Below are positions 1-7,857 of a stretch of DNA of 11,050 nucleotides, piece by piece. The stretch comes from Flavobacteriia bacterium (lineage in GTDB: Bacteria; Bacteroidota; Bacteroidia; Flavobacteriales_D; Crocinitomicaceae): NCBI GenBank assembly GCA_009925805.1, contig RFQF01000060.1, forward strand, positions 1 to 11,050, given 5' to 3'. The notes under the pieces are model-generated. The model searched no databases. It was not told the DNA's origin and saw nothing but the letters and a program-made list of their open reading frames with translations. A program made the translations under genes and the position numbers. Numbering within the stretch: the first letter of the stretch is position 1; the number at the start of each line of letters is the position of its first letter.

Positions 1-281
1 GTAAAAATGACAAAATTAGGATTCAACGCTTCGTAAATTTGGGCAATCAACCGAGTGTATTCTGCGACAGGAGGAATGCAAATCACTACGTTTTTGTTTT
101 TCAATGTGGGGGTATTTAACTGGGAATAATCTACTGGAATGTATTTTATTCCGAATGCTTCAAAAGTGGCGATTTTCTGAGGAGAACGCCCTAAGGCCGT
201 TACCTGAAATCCAGCTTGGGATAAATGAACCGCTAGCGGCGTCCCCAACCAACCTGCACCAACAACTAAGACTTCCTGCAT
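1..281 (-). CDS. Rossmann-fold NAD(P)-binding protein, YeeZ/SDR-like (partial, 3' end outside window)
   Basis: Reading leftward from the ATG complementary to 279-281, an open frame of 93 codons runs off the left edge. The protein begins MQEVLVVGAGWLGTPLAVHL. The G-x-G-W-L-G turn (about residues 8-13) after a hydrophobic beta strand is the dinucleotide-binding loop of Rossmann folds. The 'GWLG-P-A' form is typical of YeeZ-like NAD-dependent epimerase/SDR proteins. A second strand follows (VTALGRS), then a 'GIKYIPVDYSQL' stretch and a 'VVICIPP' strand, as expected for the beta-alpha units of this fold. The catalytic half lies outside the window, so the substrate cannot be named. It is divergent from lpdA, with about 100 bp between the two starts. 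There is no clear Shine-Dalgarno sequence. The fold is confident; the exact enzyme class is inferred and could be another extended-SDR or ketopantoate-reductase-like oxidoreductase. Confidence 0.75.
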   Translation of the reverse strand, partial: MQEVLVVGAGWLGTPLAVHLSQAGFQVTALGRSPQKIATFEAFGIKYIPVDYSQLNTPTLKNKNVVICIPPVAEYTRLIAQIYEALNPNFVIF

Positions 282-309
282 CTAAAAAAGTTAACAATTT
301 TATGCGATA

Positions 310-337
310 TTGGTTGCGATTTATTTAGCTTTATTTG
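310..337 (+). promoter_or_regulatory. Possible Bacteroidota-type promoter of lpdA
   Basis: TTG at 310-312 is followed 17 bases later by TTTATTTG at 330-337, one mismatch from the Bacteroidota -7 consensus TAnnTTTG. Transcription would start near 341-345, about 40 bases before the lpdA ATG. The same octamer occurs upstream of the asmA-like gene. This is a pattern match only; AT-rich spacers give such matches by chance. Confidence 0.3.
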
Positions 338-381
338 GACGGTTTTATGATGCTTATCGTAATTTTACCAAAAAAAACACT

Positions 382-1776
382 ATGTACGACGTCATTGTTA
401 TCGGTTCAGGTCCCGGGGGGTATGTTTCAGCCATTCGTTGCGCGCAACTTGGGCTGAAAACGGCTATCATTGAAAAATATGCAACCCTTGGGGGAACTTG
501 TTTAAATGTAGGCTGCATTCCTTCTAAAGCCCTGCTGGATTCTTCCGAGCATTTTTACAACGCGACGCATCATTTTGTAGAACACGGCATAGAGGTGAAG
601 GAGGTGAAAGCAAATTTTTCACAAATGATTCAACGGAAAAACGACGTCGTAGCGCAAACATGCCAAGGTGTGAAATACTTAATGGAAAAAAATAAAATTG
701 AGGTTCATCACGGTACCGGTTCGTTCATTAACGCAACCACGGTATCAGTTACCTCCGATACGGGAACCAAAGAATTGCAAGCAAAAAACATCATTATCGC
801 TACAGGATCCAAACCTAATTATTTTCCGAGCATGGTTCCCGATAAGCAAAGAATCATCACCTCCACAGAAGCCTTATCGCTGCACGAAATTCCTAAAAAA
901 CTTATCGTAATTGGAGGCGGAGTCATTGGTTTGGAATTAGGTTCAGTATATGCGCGTTTGGGTTCAGAGGTGGAAGTAATTGAAAATAGTTCAACGTTGC
1001 TCGGCACCATGGATGGCTCTGTAGGGAAGGAGCTCACAAAAATCCTCAAAAAAGAAGGATTGAAATTTTATTTTGAACATCAAGTTCAGCAGGTTACCAA
1101 CCTAGGGGAAAAAACCGCCATCGTTGCATTGGATAAAAAGGGAAACGAAGTGAATTTCGAATCCGATTATTGCCTCGTGGCTGTAGGAAGAAAAGCCTAC
1201 ACCGAGGGCCTTGGCCTTGAAAAAGTGGGCATTACTACCACCCCGCGAGGACAGGTGGAAGTGAACGAGCACCTTCAAACCCAAGTGCCCAATATTTATG
1301 CTATTGGGGATGTAGTTCAAGGGGCAATGTTGGCCCACAAAGCGGAAGAGGAGGGAGTTTATGTGGCAGAACAAATAGCTGGTCAAAAACCTCACATTAA
1401 TTATAACTTAATTCCTGGGGTTATTTATACTTGGCCTGAAGTGGCAAGCGTGGGGAAAACGGAGGAAGAACTGAGGGCTCAAGGGGTTGAAATCAATATC
1501 GGAAACTTTCCGATTAAAGCCTTGGGAAGAGCGCGTGCTTCCATGGATACTAGTGGATTCATTAAAATAATTGCCGACAAAAACACGGATGAGGTGTTGG
1601 GCGTTCATATGATTTCTGCACGAGCAGCAGACTTAATAATGGAAGCTGCCATAGCCATGGAATACCGGGCTTCCTCGGAAGATATTGCCCGAATTTGCCA
1701 TCCGCACCCAACCTATTCGGAAGCCGTTAAAGAGGCCGCACTTGGAGCCACAGGAAATCGCTACTTGCATTCTTGA
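382..1776 (+). CDS. lpdA: Dihydrolipoyl dehydrogenase (E3 component)
   Basis: FAD-dependent E3 subunit that reoxidises protein-bound dihydrolipoamide with NAD+ in the pyruvate, 2-oxoglutarate and branched-chain 2-oxoacid dehydrogenase complexes and in the glycine cleavage system; cytoplasmic. At 464 aa it has the usual family length. Visible motifs in order: FAD loop GSGPGG (8-13); redox-active disulfide in GGTCLNVGCIPSK, with C40 and C45; NAD loop GGGVIG (178-183); second FAD motif YAIGDV (306-311); and the C-terminal HPHPTYSE, whose H442 and E447 form the catalytic base pair at the spacing known from other E3 enzymes. The start is the ATG at 382, because the family begins right at 'YDVIVIGSG'. 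An in-frame TTG further upstream adds non-conserved residues. No E1 or E2 gene is adjacent, so the lone gene could serve several complexes. Nothing looks damaged. Confidence 0.97.
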   Translation: MYDVIVIGSGPGGYVSAIRCAQLGLKTAIIEKYATLGGTCLNVGCIPSKALLDSSEHFYNATHHFVEHGIEVKEVKANFSQMIQRKNDVVAQTCQGVKYLMEKNKIEVHHGTGSFINATTVSVTSDTGTKELQAKNIIIATGSKPNYFPSMVPDKQRIITSTEALSLHEIPKKLIVIGGGVIGLELGSVYARLGSEVEVIENSSTLLGTMDGSVGKELTKILKKEGLKFYFEHQVQQVTNLGEKTAIVALDKKGNEVNFESDYCLVAVGRKAYTEGLGLEKVGITTTPRGQVEVNEHLQTQVPNIYAIGDVVQGAMLAHKAEEEGVYVAEQIAGQKPHINYNLIPGVIYTWPEVASVGKTEEELRAQGVEINIGNFPIKALGRARASMDTSGFIKIIADKNTDEVLGVHMISARAADLIMEAAIAMEYRASSEDIARICHPHPTYSEAVKEAALGATGNRYLHS

Positions 1777-1801
1777 GGTTTAAAGTGTTAAGAACGTAAC
1801 C

Positions 1802-1809
1802 TTTATTTG
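1802..1809 (+). promoter_or_regulatory. TTTATTTG octamer, possible -7 element upstream of asmA-like gene
   Basis: TTTATTTG differs from the Bacteroidota -7 consensus TAnnTTTG at one base and is identical to the octamer 5' of lpdA. It lies 35 bases before the ATG at 1845. No TTG sits at the expected distance upstream, so the match is weak. The 68-bp gap around it also holds a short inverted pair (GTTTAA at 1778-1783, TTAAAC at 1820-1825) with no U-tract. I do not call a terminator here. Confidence 0.2.
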
Positions 1810-1844
1810 AGTAACAGCGTTAAACTAGCCACAAAAAGGTAATT

Positions 1845-4508
1845 ATGACGCTAAAAAGTAAAGGGTTAAAGGTGGTAGCATGGATTGCCGTGTCCTTGGT
1901 TTCCCTTTTTACACTTCTTACGCTTTTCATTTATGTTTTTCAAGATCGAATTTGCAACGCAGTGCTCCAGGAAGTGGGGAAAGAATTTCGAGAACCCGTT
2001 TATTTCAAATCTGCCGACGTTTCGTTTTGGACTACCTTCCCAAACATTTCCATAAACCTCAACGAGGTTCGTATTAACGATGCTTACCTGAATTCAAAAG
2101 GAAAGGGCCGCCTGCTTTCCGCAGAACGAATCCGTATGGTTTTCAACCCCTGGGATTTATGGAACGAAAACTATCACATCCGCGTGGTAGAATTAAAAAA
2201 AGGCGAACTGAATCTACGAACGAATCAAACGGGTGAAACCAATTATCATATTCTACACCCTTCCAACGATACTAGTAGCCAACCTCTTAACGTACAAATA
2301 AGCAGTTTCCGCACCCTGGATTTTGATGTTAATTACCTCGACAGCTCAACCAACCAACAAGTCAGAACTTCGCTAAAAGAAATGACGTTTTCAGGAAATA
2401 TGAGCGCCGCGAAGTTTAAAATTGCTGCAAAAGGAGCCATTAAGCTGCGTCAAATCAAATCAGGACAAGTAGTTATGGTGAACAATAAAAATGTCAGGGT
2501 CGATATGTCTTTAGACGTAGATGCAGCCCAGGGAAGGGTACAGTTTCTAGCCTCACGTATTTATTTTGCCGAAATTCCTCTGAATCTTGGGGGAATTTAT
2601 TCTCCGGATAGTCTAAATATCTCCTTAACCGCCAAAGGCCTCCCCTTGGCCGAGGTAATCAATAAACTTTCTATCGACGAGGCCCAAAAACAAATAGATG
2701 CTTACGAGGGAAATGGAACCGTGGATTTCTCGATGATCGTATCTTCGAATAAAAACCACCCGAAAACAGCCTTCGATGCTCGATTCAACGTAAAAAATGG
2801 GGAGTTGCGAGAGCCCGTAAAAAAAACACGAATAACCCATATTGCTTTGAATGGAAGTTACCTGAGTCAAGGCAATCCCTTGGAAGATGAATTGAAGTTT
2901 ACCAACCTTAAGTTCACGAGTGTCGCAGGACCATTTCAGGGAAACCTAACCATAAAGAATTTTGTAAACCCAGAAATTAAAGGAAAGGCTAAAGGAGGGG
3001 TTGATCTTGGGGTGGTTAATAAACTATTTAGAAACACGGTTGTCGATCAAATTAACGGTACCGCAAAAATTAATGCAGAATTCGATTTGTCATGTAAACA
3101 AAGGGTTGAAGTGCATCGTGTCAACGGGGATTTAGAATTGATTCAAGTGCGTTTTAAGGCAAAAGAAGATCATCGAGTTTTTCAAAACATCCAAGGAAAG
3201 TTTATTTTACAAGGAAGCGAGGTTACGATGCAGAATGCTTCACTGGACCTTAATCAAAGCGACTTGAATCTGAGTGGCCGATTGGGAAACATTTATAATT
3301 ACCTGTACCAACAAGGAAACCTTAGCGTAGATTGCGCTTTAAATAGTCGAAACATCCAGGTTGAAGATTTAGGGAGCACGAGCAAGCGCGAGAAAATGAC
3401 CAATGTCGGCAAACAATTCGTTCTTCCTAAAAACATGGAGGGAACCGTTTCGCTTCGTGCCGGTAAAATTGGCTATGAAAACCATTCCTTCGAACAGTTT
3501 ACAGGGATGCTTTCGATGAAAGATGGCGTATTGAATTTCCCTCATATTAGCCTTCGAAACGGGGCCGCAGACCTCCGCGGGAACTTAACGATCCAAGAGG
3601 ACGCTCCGGAACACTTACTCATTCATGCACAGTTGGCTTCCCAAAACCTACATTTTGCCCCCATGTTTAAGGAATGGAATAATTTCGACCAATCGGTAAT
3701 TACGGCCGATCAAATTGACGGATTAGCGCAGGCTGAGGTGGATTTCTTTGCCCCGTTTGACCTAATCGGGGGCATCGATTTAAACCAACTCAAAGTTCAG
3801 GCGCACATGAGCGTATTTAACGGTTCCTTGAAAAATGTGAAGGCCTTTGACGATATCGCCGCGAGTTTGGAAAGCAATGCCGGTAAATTGATTTTAGGCA
3901 AAAAAAACATTGCAAATTTTAAAACAAAACTGCAATCCATTGATTTTCAAACACTAGAAAACACTTTTTATATTGAGCACGGGGTTTTGACAATACCCAA
4001 CATGCGAATCCAGTCGTCTGCCTTGGATTTAGAACTTTCAGGAACACATTCATTTAAACAGGAGATTGATTACCGATTTAAGTTTGGGCTTCGCGCATTA
4101 TTAGGGGAGGATCGCGATGCTTCCTTTGGTACCGTGTTGGACGATGGAACGGGAGTAAAAATTCATTTAAGAATGTATGGTACGCTCGATAATCCCATCC
4201 TTGAATGGGATAAAGCAGCACGAAAAGCGGAACTTAAGGAAACCCTTGTTCAAGAAAAAGAAACCGTTAAATCCATGCTGAAATCCGAATTTGGCGTATT
4301 TAAAAAGGATACCACGGTGAAGGAGTTTCAAGAAGTAAAAACTCCGAAAGAAGTAGTAAAAATGAATATTAATCCAAAGAAAGAACAACCCAAAGAACAG
4401 GAAGCTAATTCACCCAATCCAAAAGAAAACAAACTTAAAGCAAAGCTCAACCAATGGAAAACGGAACAAAATCAAAGCAACGTTTCCGTGGTTGTTAAAA
4501 AAGGTTAG
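1845..4508 (+). CDS. AsmA-family inner-membrane-anchored envelope protein
   Basis: Large protein of 887 aa. One hydrophobic segment at about residues 9-32 anchors it in the inner membrane, with the rest expected in the periplasm. Directly after the anchor comes an AsmA-type N-terminal region: an amphipathic stretch, then 'FPNISINLNEVRINDA', then 'VVELKKGELNLRTN', the layout of AsmA-like proteins in Bacteroidota. The middle is rich in short alternating beta strands with G-x-L/I and D-L-x-L patterns, as expected of the repetitive beta-groove fold. An AsmA-like C-terminal region follows (about 690-790, containing 'LTIPNMRIQSSALDLELSG'). The last ~95 residues are a Lys/Glu-rich, low-complexity tail. 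AsmA/TamB-superfamily proteins are implicated in phospholipid transport to the outer membrane, so a lipid-homeostasis role is inferred from family. The next gene, recO, begins 14 bases after the stop. Confidence 0.85.
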   Translation: MTLKSKGLKVVAWIAVSLVSLFTLLTLFIYVFQDRICNAVLQEVGKEFREPVYFKSADVSFWTTFPNISINLNEVRINDAYLNSKGKGRLLSAERIRMVFNPWDLWNENYHIRVVELKKGELNLRTNQTGETNYHILHPSNDTSSQPLNVQISSFRTLDFDVNYLDSSTNQQVRTSLKEMTFSGNMSAAKFKIAAKGAIKLRQIKSGQVVMVNNKNVRVDMSLDVDAAQGRVQFLASRIYFAEIPLNLGGIYSPDSLNISLTAKGLPLAEVINKLSIDEAQKQIDAYEGNGTVDFSMIVSSNKNHPKTAFDARFNVKNGELREPVKKTRITHIALNGSYLSQGNPLEDELKFTNLKFTSVAGPFQGNLTIKNFVNPEIKGKAKGGVDLGVVNKLFRNTVVDQINGTAKINAEFDLSCKQRVEVHRVNGDLELIQVRFKAKEDHRVFQNIQGKFILQGSEVTMQNASLDLNQSDLNLSGRLGNIYNYLYQQGNLSVDCALNSRNIQVEDLGSTSKREKMTNVGKQFVLPKNMEGTVSLRAGKIGYENHSFEQFTGMLSMKDGVLNFPHISLRNGAADLRGNLTIQEDAPEHLLIHAQLASQNLHFAPMFKEWNNFDQSVITADQIDGLAQAEVDFFAPFDLIGGIDLNQLKVQAHMSVFNGSLKNVKAFDDIAASLESNAGKLILGKKNIANFKTKLQSIDFQTLENTFYIEHGVLTIPNMRIQSSALDLELSGTHSFKQEIDYRFKFGLRALLGEDRDASFGTVLDDGTGVKIHLRMYGTLDNPILEWDKAARKAELKETLVQEKETVKSMLKSEFGVFKKDTTVKEFQEVKTPKEVVKMNINPKKEQPKEQEANSPNPKENKLKAKLNQWKTEQNQSNVSVVVKKG

Positions 4509-4521
4509 GTATCTTCGTTGA

Positions 4522-5181
4522 GTGAACCACACCGCCTTAGGCCGTTTTATACATCGTACTTCCTTTTCAACCAAAGCACGGTCCTTGGTTTTTTTCACCG
4601 AACAAGAGGGTCTTTCCCGCTTTTTGTTGTACCCTTCTAAGAAACAACCACCCCTTATCCCCTTGGCTTGTTACGACATGGAATACAAATCCAACGCCTC
4701 ACTCAACACCATTCAACGGTTCACGCTGCTCTACCCGAAAGATGCTTGGTTCAGCGACCCACAACGATTGACCATTGCCTTTTTTTTCTGCGATGTAATA
4801 CGTCAAACAAGCATAGCTCAAAACACTGAAGCCAATGCTTACCATGTGATTGCCGAAATCGAAGAACGATTAATGACGGATAAAAGCATTTTCCTACTAC
4901 CGTTGGTTTGTTTGAGTCGGTGGATGGAGGTGCTTGGTTTTTTGCCCGAACCGGTTGAAAATGCCCGGTATTTTGATATATCCGAAGGCGTCTTTTTGGT
5001 CAATCACCCAAATAATACGCTCGGTGCAGAAGCATGGAATACGTTATTGCTTAACCAAGAAGTTGCCGATAAAAAGGCGCTGCGCGAAGCCTTCTATTTA
5101 ATGATTCACTATTTGGAAATGCATATTCCAAATTTTAATGTTAATTCAACCCTTTCAATTATTCAACAAATCTTACTTTAG
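4522..5181 (+). CDS. recO: DNA repair protein RecO (divergent, GTG start)
   Basis: RecO works with RecF and RecR in loading RecA onto SSB-coated single-stranded DNA during gap repair; cytoplasmic. The 219-aa product has the RecO layout. An N-terminal OB-fold-like part has the pattern 'RFIHRTSFSTKARSLVFFTEQEGL', followed by a Pro-rich loop and 'LACYDMEY'. A helical domain follows with 'LLYPKDAWFSDPQRLTIAFFFCDV', 'LSRWMEVLGFLPE', the typical 'FDISEGVF', and an 'H-IPNFN-NSTLSIIQQIL' ending like the family's 'H-L-G-F--I-SL-VL'. I see no CxxC zinc-finger pair, which many RecO proteins have but some lack. The start is GTG at 4522: an in-frame TGA at 4519-4521 sits directly before it, and the family match begins within a few residues. 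It is slightly short for the family. Likely co-transcribed with the asmA-like gene. Confidence 0.8.
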   Translation: MNHTALGRFIHRTSFSTKARSLVFFTEQEGLSRFLLYPSKKQPPLIPLACYDMEYKSNASLNTIQRFTLLYPKDAWFSDPQRLTIAFFFCDVIRQTSIAQNTEANAYHVIAEIEERLMTDKSIFLLPLVCLSRWMEVLGFLPEPVENARYFDISEGVFLVNHPNNTLGAEAWNTLLLNQEVADKKALREAFYLMIHYLEMHIPNFNVNSTLSIIQQILL

Positions 5182-5220
5182 GTTGTTTTAATTATTTTTA
5201 TCCCTACAAAATTAAAAAGC

Positions 5221-5796
5221 ATGAAAAAAATTGCAATTGTTCTTTTGGCTTTCGCCGCGTTTTCATTTATGCTGCTTACCCAAGGATCTTGGACTTTGGA
5301 CGCTGCACATTCTCGTTTAGGTTTTACAGCCGTGCACATGGGTATTTCCGATGCCAATGGCGCTTTTGACAAAGTTACGTGTACCGTTACCACCGCGAAC
5401 GACAAGGATTTTTCAGAGGCCAGTTTTGATTTGGTTGCCGAGGCTAGCTCCTTGAATACAGGACTTGATGCCCGAGATAATCACCTTAAATCGGAGGATT
5501 TTTTTGCGGTATCTCAATATCCAACCATTCAATTTAAGTCCACCTCTTGTACTAAGTTGAAGGGTAAAAAATACCTCATTAAAGGGAACCTGTCCATGCA
5601 TGGAATAACCAAAGAGGTGTCGCTTACCGCAACGCATAATGGAAATGCTAAAAATCGCGCGGGTTTGGATGTGGCCGGGTTCAAAATTACCGGCAAATTC
5701 AATCGCCTGGATTTTGGTATTGGAAAAGATATGCCTGTTGCCGTAGTATCTGACGAAATTACGCTCTCAGCCGACCTTGAGGTGATTAAGAATTAA
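5221..5796 (+). CDS. YceI-family secreted lipid/isoprenoid-binding-type protein (first of tandem pair)
   Basis: YceI proteins are small, usually exported beta-barrels (lipocalin-like) that in characterised members hold a polyisoprenoid or other amphiphile. This 191-aa protein starts with a lysine pair and a hydrophobic run (about 4-19), a likely signal peptide. It then shows the family signature order: W24-T-L-D27 with H30-S31 and 'LGFTAVHMGIS'; 'LNTGLDARDNHLKSEDFF' (the R-x-x-H-L-K-S-x-D-F-F block); 'YPTIQFKS'; 'GNLSMHGITKEVSLTA'; and 'KFNRLDFGIGKDMP' with 'VSDEITLSADLE' at the end. All main blocks are intact, so the protein looks functional. The ATG at 5221 is preceded by a 39-bp AT-rich gap after recO. 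A second, more divergent YceI gene starts 3 bases after its stop, so the two are almost surely one transcript. The ligand is unknown. Confidence 0.92.
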   Translation: MKKIAIVLLAFAAFSFMLLTQGSWTLDAAHSRLGFTAVHMGISDANGAFDKVTCTVTTANDKDFSEASFDLVAEASSLNTGLDARDNHLKSEDFFAVSQYPTIQFKSTSCTKLKGKKYLIKGNLSMHGITKEVSLTATHNGNAKNRAGLDVAGFKITGKFNRLDFGIGKDMPVAVVSDEITLSADLEVIKN

Positions 5797-5799
5797 TGC

Positions 5800-6345
5800 A
5801 TGAAAGGTTTTAATATATCCTTTCTTTCCCTCGTTTTTAGTTTTTTCAGCTGGTCTCAAGACGTTTCATCAACTTCAAACATCAAACACTTTGGATTCAC
5901 GAAGGCGTCCTCGGTATTGTTAGAATCCACCGATTTTTCAGGGTCTTTTAAAACGGTTCAAGGCCGTGTTTCCTTGAACGATTCCCTGCGTGTAACGGGT
6001 TTTGATATGGTAATTGATGTCAATTCCTTAGCATTGTCCATGGAGGGAATGACAAAACATGCAAAATCTTCGGATTTTTTTGACGTGGTCAATTTTCCAA
6101 CAATCACGTTCTTTGGGGGAACCGTTTACGCTGCAGATTCCCTATGGAAGGTGGATGGAAAAATGAAGGCCAAGGGGGTTGAATTGGATAAAACGATTCC
6201 GTTTATATGCCACCTTGTAAAAAAAGGGGAGATTAAAATAGAGGCAAAATTCACGATAAAACGAAGTGAATTTGGCATTGGGGAACCGGATGCGGTCAGT
6301 GATGAGGTCGTAATTCACACCACATTGTTCGCAAAGGAAAAGTAA
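5800..6345 (+). CDS. YceI-family secreted protein, divergent second copy
   Basis: The 181-aa product has an N-terminal hydrophobic signal peptide (about residues 5-18, 'ISFLSLVFSFFSWSQ', with probable cleavage near the S-Q). It keeps the C-terminal YceI hallmarks: 'MTKHAKSSDFFDVVNFPTITF', 'GKMKAKGVELDKTIPF', and 'IKRSEFGIGEPDAVSDEVVIHT'. The N-terminal family block is degenerate. The usual W-x-L-D...H-S is replaced by 'IKHFGFTKASSV', and the R of the R-x-x-H block is methionine (M-T-K-H). It lies 3 bases after the first YceI gene, as in a translationally coupled pair. I infer an old tandem duplication in which this copy changed its ligand-pocket rim. It may bind something else or pair with its neighbour. 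The family call is firm; the function is not known. Confidence 0.88.
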   Translation: MKGFNISFLSLVFSFFSWSQDVSSTSNIKHFGFTKASSVLLESTDFSGSFKTVQGRVSLNDSLRVTGFDMVIDVNSLALSMEGMTKHAKSSDFFDVVNFPTITFFGGTVYAADSLWKVDGKMKAKGVELDKTIPFICHLVKKGEIKIEAKFTIKRSEFGIGEPDAVSDEVVIHTTLFAKEK

Positions 6346-6349
6346 AAAA

Positions 6350-6380
6350 TTGGTAAGGCCGTTTTTATAGCTTAATTTAG
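6350..6380 (+). promoter_or_regulatory. Possible Bacteroidota promoter of the desaturase gene
   Basis: TTG at 6350-6352, a 20-base spacer, then TAATTTAG at 6373-6380, one mismatch from TAnnTTTG. The predicted start of transcription falls at about the desaturase ATG (6385), implying a leaderless or near-leaderless mRNA if the promoter is real. It sits in the 39-bp gap after the second YceI gene. Confidence 0.35.
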
Positions 6381-6384
6381 CTAA

Positions 6385-7500
6385 ATGAATCAAAAATTTA
6401 ACGCACCCTTGTTTGTGAAAAGTCCCAATCAAGCTTTTTACAAAACACTGAACCAGCGCGTTACGGCATATTTTAACGAAAAGAACATCTCGCGACACGC
6501 CAATTTCGGAATGGTAACAAAAACACTGTTTATGATGGTGTTGTACTTTACTCCATTAGTTTTTTCGTTGTTTGTGACAAACCATTCAATCTTTGTCTTA
6601 CTATGGATCTTGGCCGGTTTAGGAATGGCTGGGCTTGGTTTGTCCGTAATGCATGATGCCAACCACGGGGCCTATTCCAATAGCCAAAAAATCAATTATT
6701 TCGTCGGGGGAATCATGTGCTTTATTGGGGGCAATTCTACGAACTGGAAAATCCAGCACAACCTGTTGCACCATACGTTTACCAACATCGACGGTTACGA
6801 TGAGGATATTGATGCCCCGGTTTCGCTGTTACGGTTCTCACCGTACACTGAATGGAAACCAATTCATAAATACCAACATTTATACGTTTGGTTTTTTTAT
6901 TCTTTAATGACCATCATGTGGTTTCTTACGAAAGATTTCAAACAAGCAAAACGCTACCACCAAATGGACCTTCTTAAAACGCAAGGACTCACGTACAAGA
7001 AACATCTCTTGCGGATTATTGCGGGAAAGGTTTTTTATGCCATCGTGATTTTAGCCTTGCCGTTGTATTTTTCTCAAGTGGCATGGCCATGGGTAATTCT
7101 GTCTTTTGTGCTAATGCAAATGGTTGCAGGACTAATTCTTTCCCTTGTGTTTCAACCTGCACACGTGGTTCCGGATACTTCTTTCGCGCAACCCAGTGTT
7201 TCCGGTGATGTTGAGGCGGATTCTCGGGTGCATCAATTGTATACAACGGCCAATTTTTCAATGAAGTCTCGCTGGTTTACTTGGTTTGTTGGAGGCTTGA
7301 ATTTTCAGGTTGAACATCACTTGTTTCCCAATATTTGCCATGTTCACTATAGAGCATTATCCAAAATTGTCAAGAAAACAGCGGAAGAATTTAATTTGCC
7401 CTACCATACCAATAAAACGTTTGTTTCCGCGCTTCGTGCACATACCAAAATGCTTAAAATGCTTGGACAAAAAGATTGTCCGGATTTCGTTCATGTCTAA
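6385..7500 (+). CDS. Membrane fatty acid desaturase (acyl-lipid/linoleoyl-CoA desaturase-like)
   Basis: Di-iron membrane desaturase of 371 aa that would introduce a double bond into acyl chains using O2 and an electron donor. The three histidine boxes are intact: H90-D-A-N-H94-G (HxxxH), H125-N-L-L-H129-H130 (HxxxHH), and the C-terminal Q308-V-E-H311-H312-L-F-P. The Q-x-x-H-H form in the third box is typical of front-end or linoleoyl-CoA-type desaturases and their bacterial relatives. Hydrophobic segments lie at about 47-64, 68-88, 160-180 and 208-255, consistent with four membrane passes and cytoplasmic histidine clusters. No fused cytochrome b5 domain is present, so electrons must come from a separate ferredoxin or cytochrome. 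Regiospecificity cannot be read from sequence. The stop TAA abuts the ATG of the next gene. Confidence 0.94.
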   Translation: MNQKFNAPLFVKSPNQAFYKTLNQRVTAYFNEKNISRHANFGMVTKTLFMMVLYFTPLVFSLFVTNHSIFVLLWILAGLGMAGLGLSVMHDANHGAYSNSQKINYFVGGIMCFIGGNSTNWKIQHNLLHHTFTNIDGYDEDIDAPVSLLRFSPYTEWKPIHKYQHLYVWFFYSLMTIMWFLTKDFKQAKRYHQMDLLKTQGLTYKKHLLRIIAGKVFYAIVILALPLYFSQVAWPWVILSFVLMQMVAGLILSLVFQPAHVVPDTSFAQPSVSGDVEADSRVHQLYTTANFSMKSRWFTWFVGGLNFQVEHHLFPNICHVHYRALSKIVKKTAEEFNLPYHTNKTFVSALRAHTKMLKMLGQKDCPDFVHV

Positions 7501-7857
7501 ATGACCTTAGATCAACTTCGACTAACCGCGTTGGGTTTTGATCACACCACAGAATCCTTTCCCTTCAATGAAACGACACTGGTGTTTAAAGTGGGAGGAA
7601 AAATGTTCTTGCTGGTGGATGTGGAGCAACCTCATAAAATAACCCTAAAGTCGTTTCCCGAAAAAGCGCTGGATTTAATCGAAACCAACGCATGGATTAG
7701 TCCTGGTTTCCACATGAACAAAACGCACTGGATTACCCTCGACACTTCCTCCGAAATAGCATCACCGCATAGGATTCACCAACTGGTGCAGGAATCCTAC
7801 GCACTTGTATATGCAGGACTCACCAAAAAAGTACGACAAGCACTTGAGAATCGATAA
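7501..7857 (+). CDS. MmcQ/YjbR-family protein
   Basis: A 118-aa protein of the MmcQ/YjbR family, small cytoplasmic proteins with a double-wing-like fold. They are often described as DNA-binding from structure alone, and the biological role is not established. Family blocks are clear: 'ESFPFNETTLVFKVGGKMFLL' (split here at residues ~18-38), 'ITLKSFPEKALDL', 'ISPGFHMNKTHWITL' (the P-G-[YF]-H-M-N-K-x-H-W-I-T core), and the C-terminal helix 'LVQESYALVYAGLTKKVR'. The length is standard. The ATG follows the desaturase TAA with zero spacing, so translation is likely coupled. The 3' end overlaps the following S4-domain gene in a different frame. No defect is seen. Confidence 0.9.
   Translation: MTLDQLRLTALGFDHTTESFPFNETTLVFKVGGKMFLLVDVEQPHKITLKSFPEKALDLIETNAWISPGFHMNKTHWITLDTSSEIASPHRIHQLVQESYALVYAGLTKKVRQALENR

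Noticed and set aside
104..328. Rightward open frame of 74 codons near the left edge
   Set aside because: It lies antisense over the 5' end of the leftward Rossmann-fold gene, whose conserved G-x-G-W-L-G motif shows which strand is coding.
1777..1844. Possible terminator or operator between lpdA and the asmA-like gene (GTTTAA...TTAAAC and GTTA/TAAC repeats)
   Set aside because: Arms are only 4-6 bp and AT-rich, the loop is 36 bases, and there is no T-run. This is expected by chance in such sequence.
6142..6498. Leftward open frame of 118 codons across the second YceI gene and the desaturase start
   Set aside because: It is antisense to two genes with strong family motifs and shows no recognisable domain of its own.
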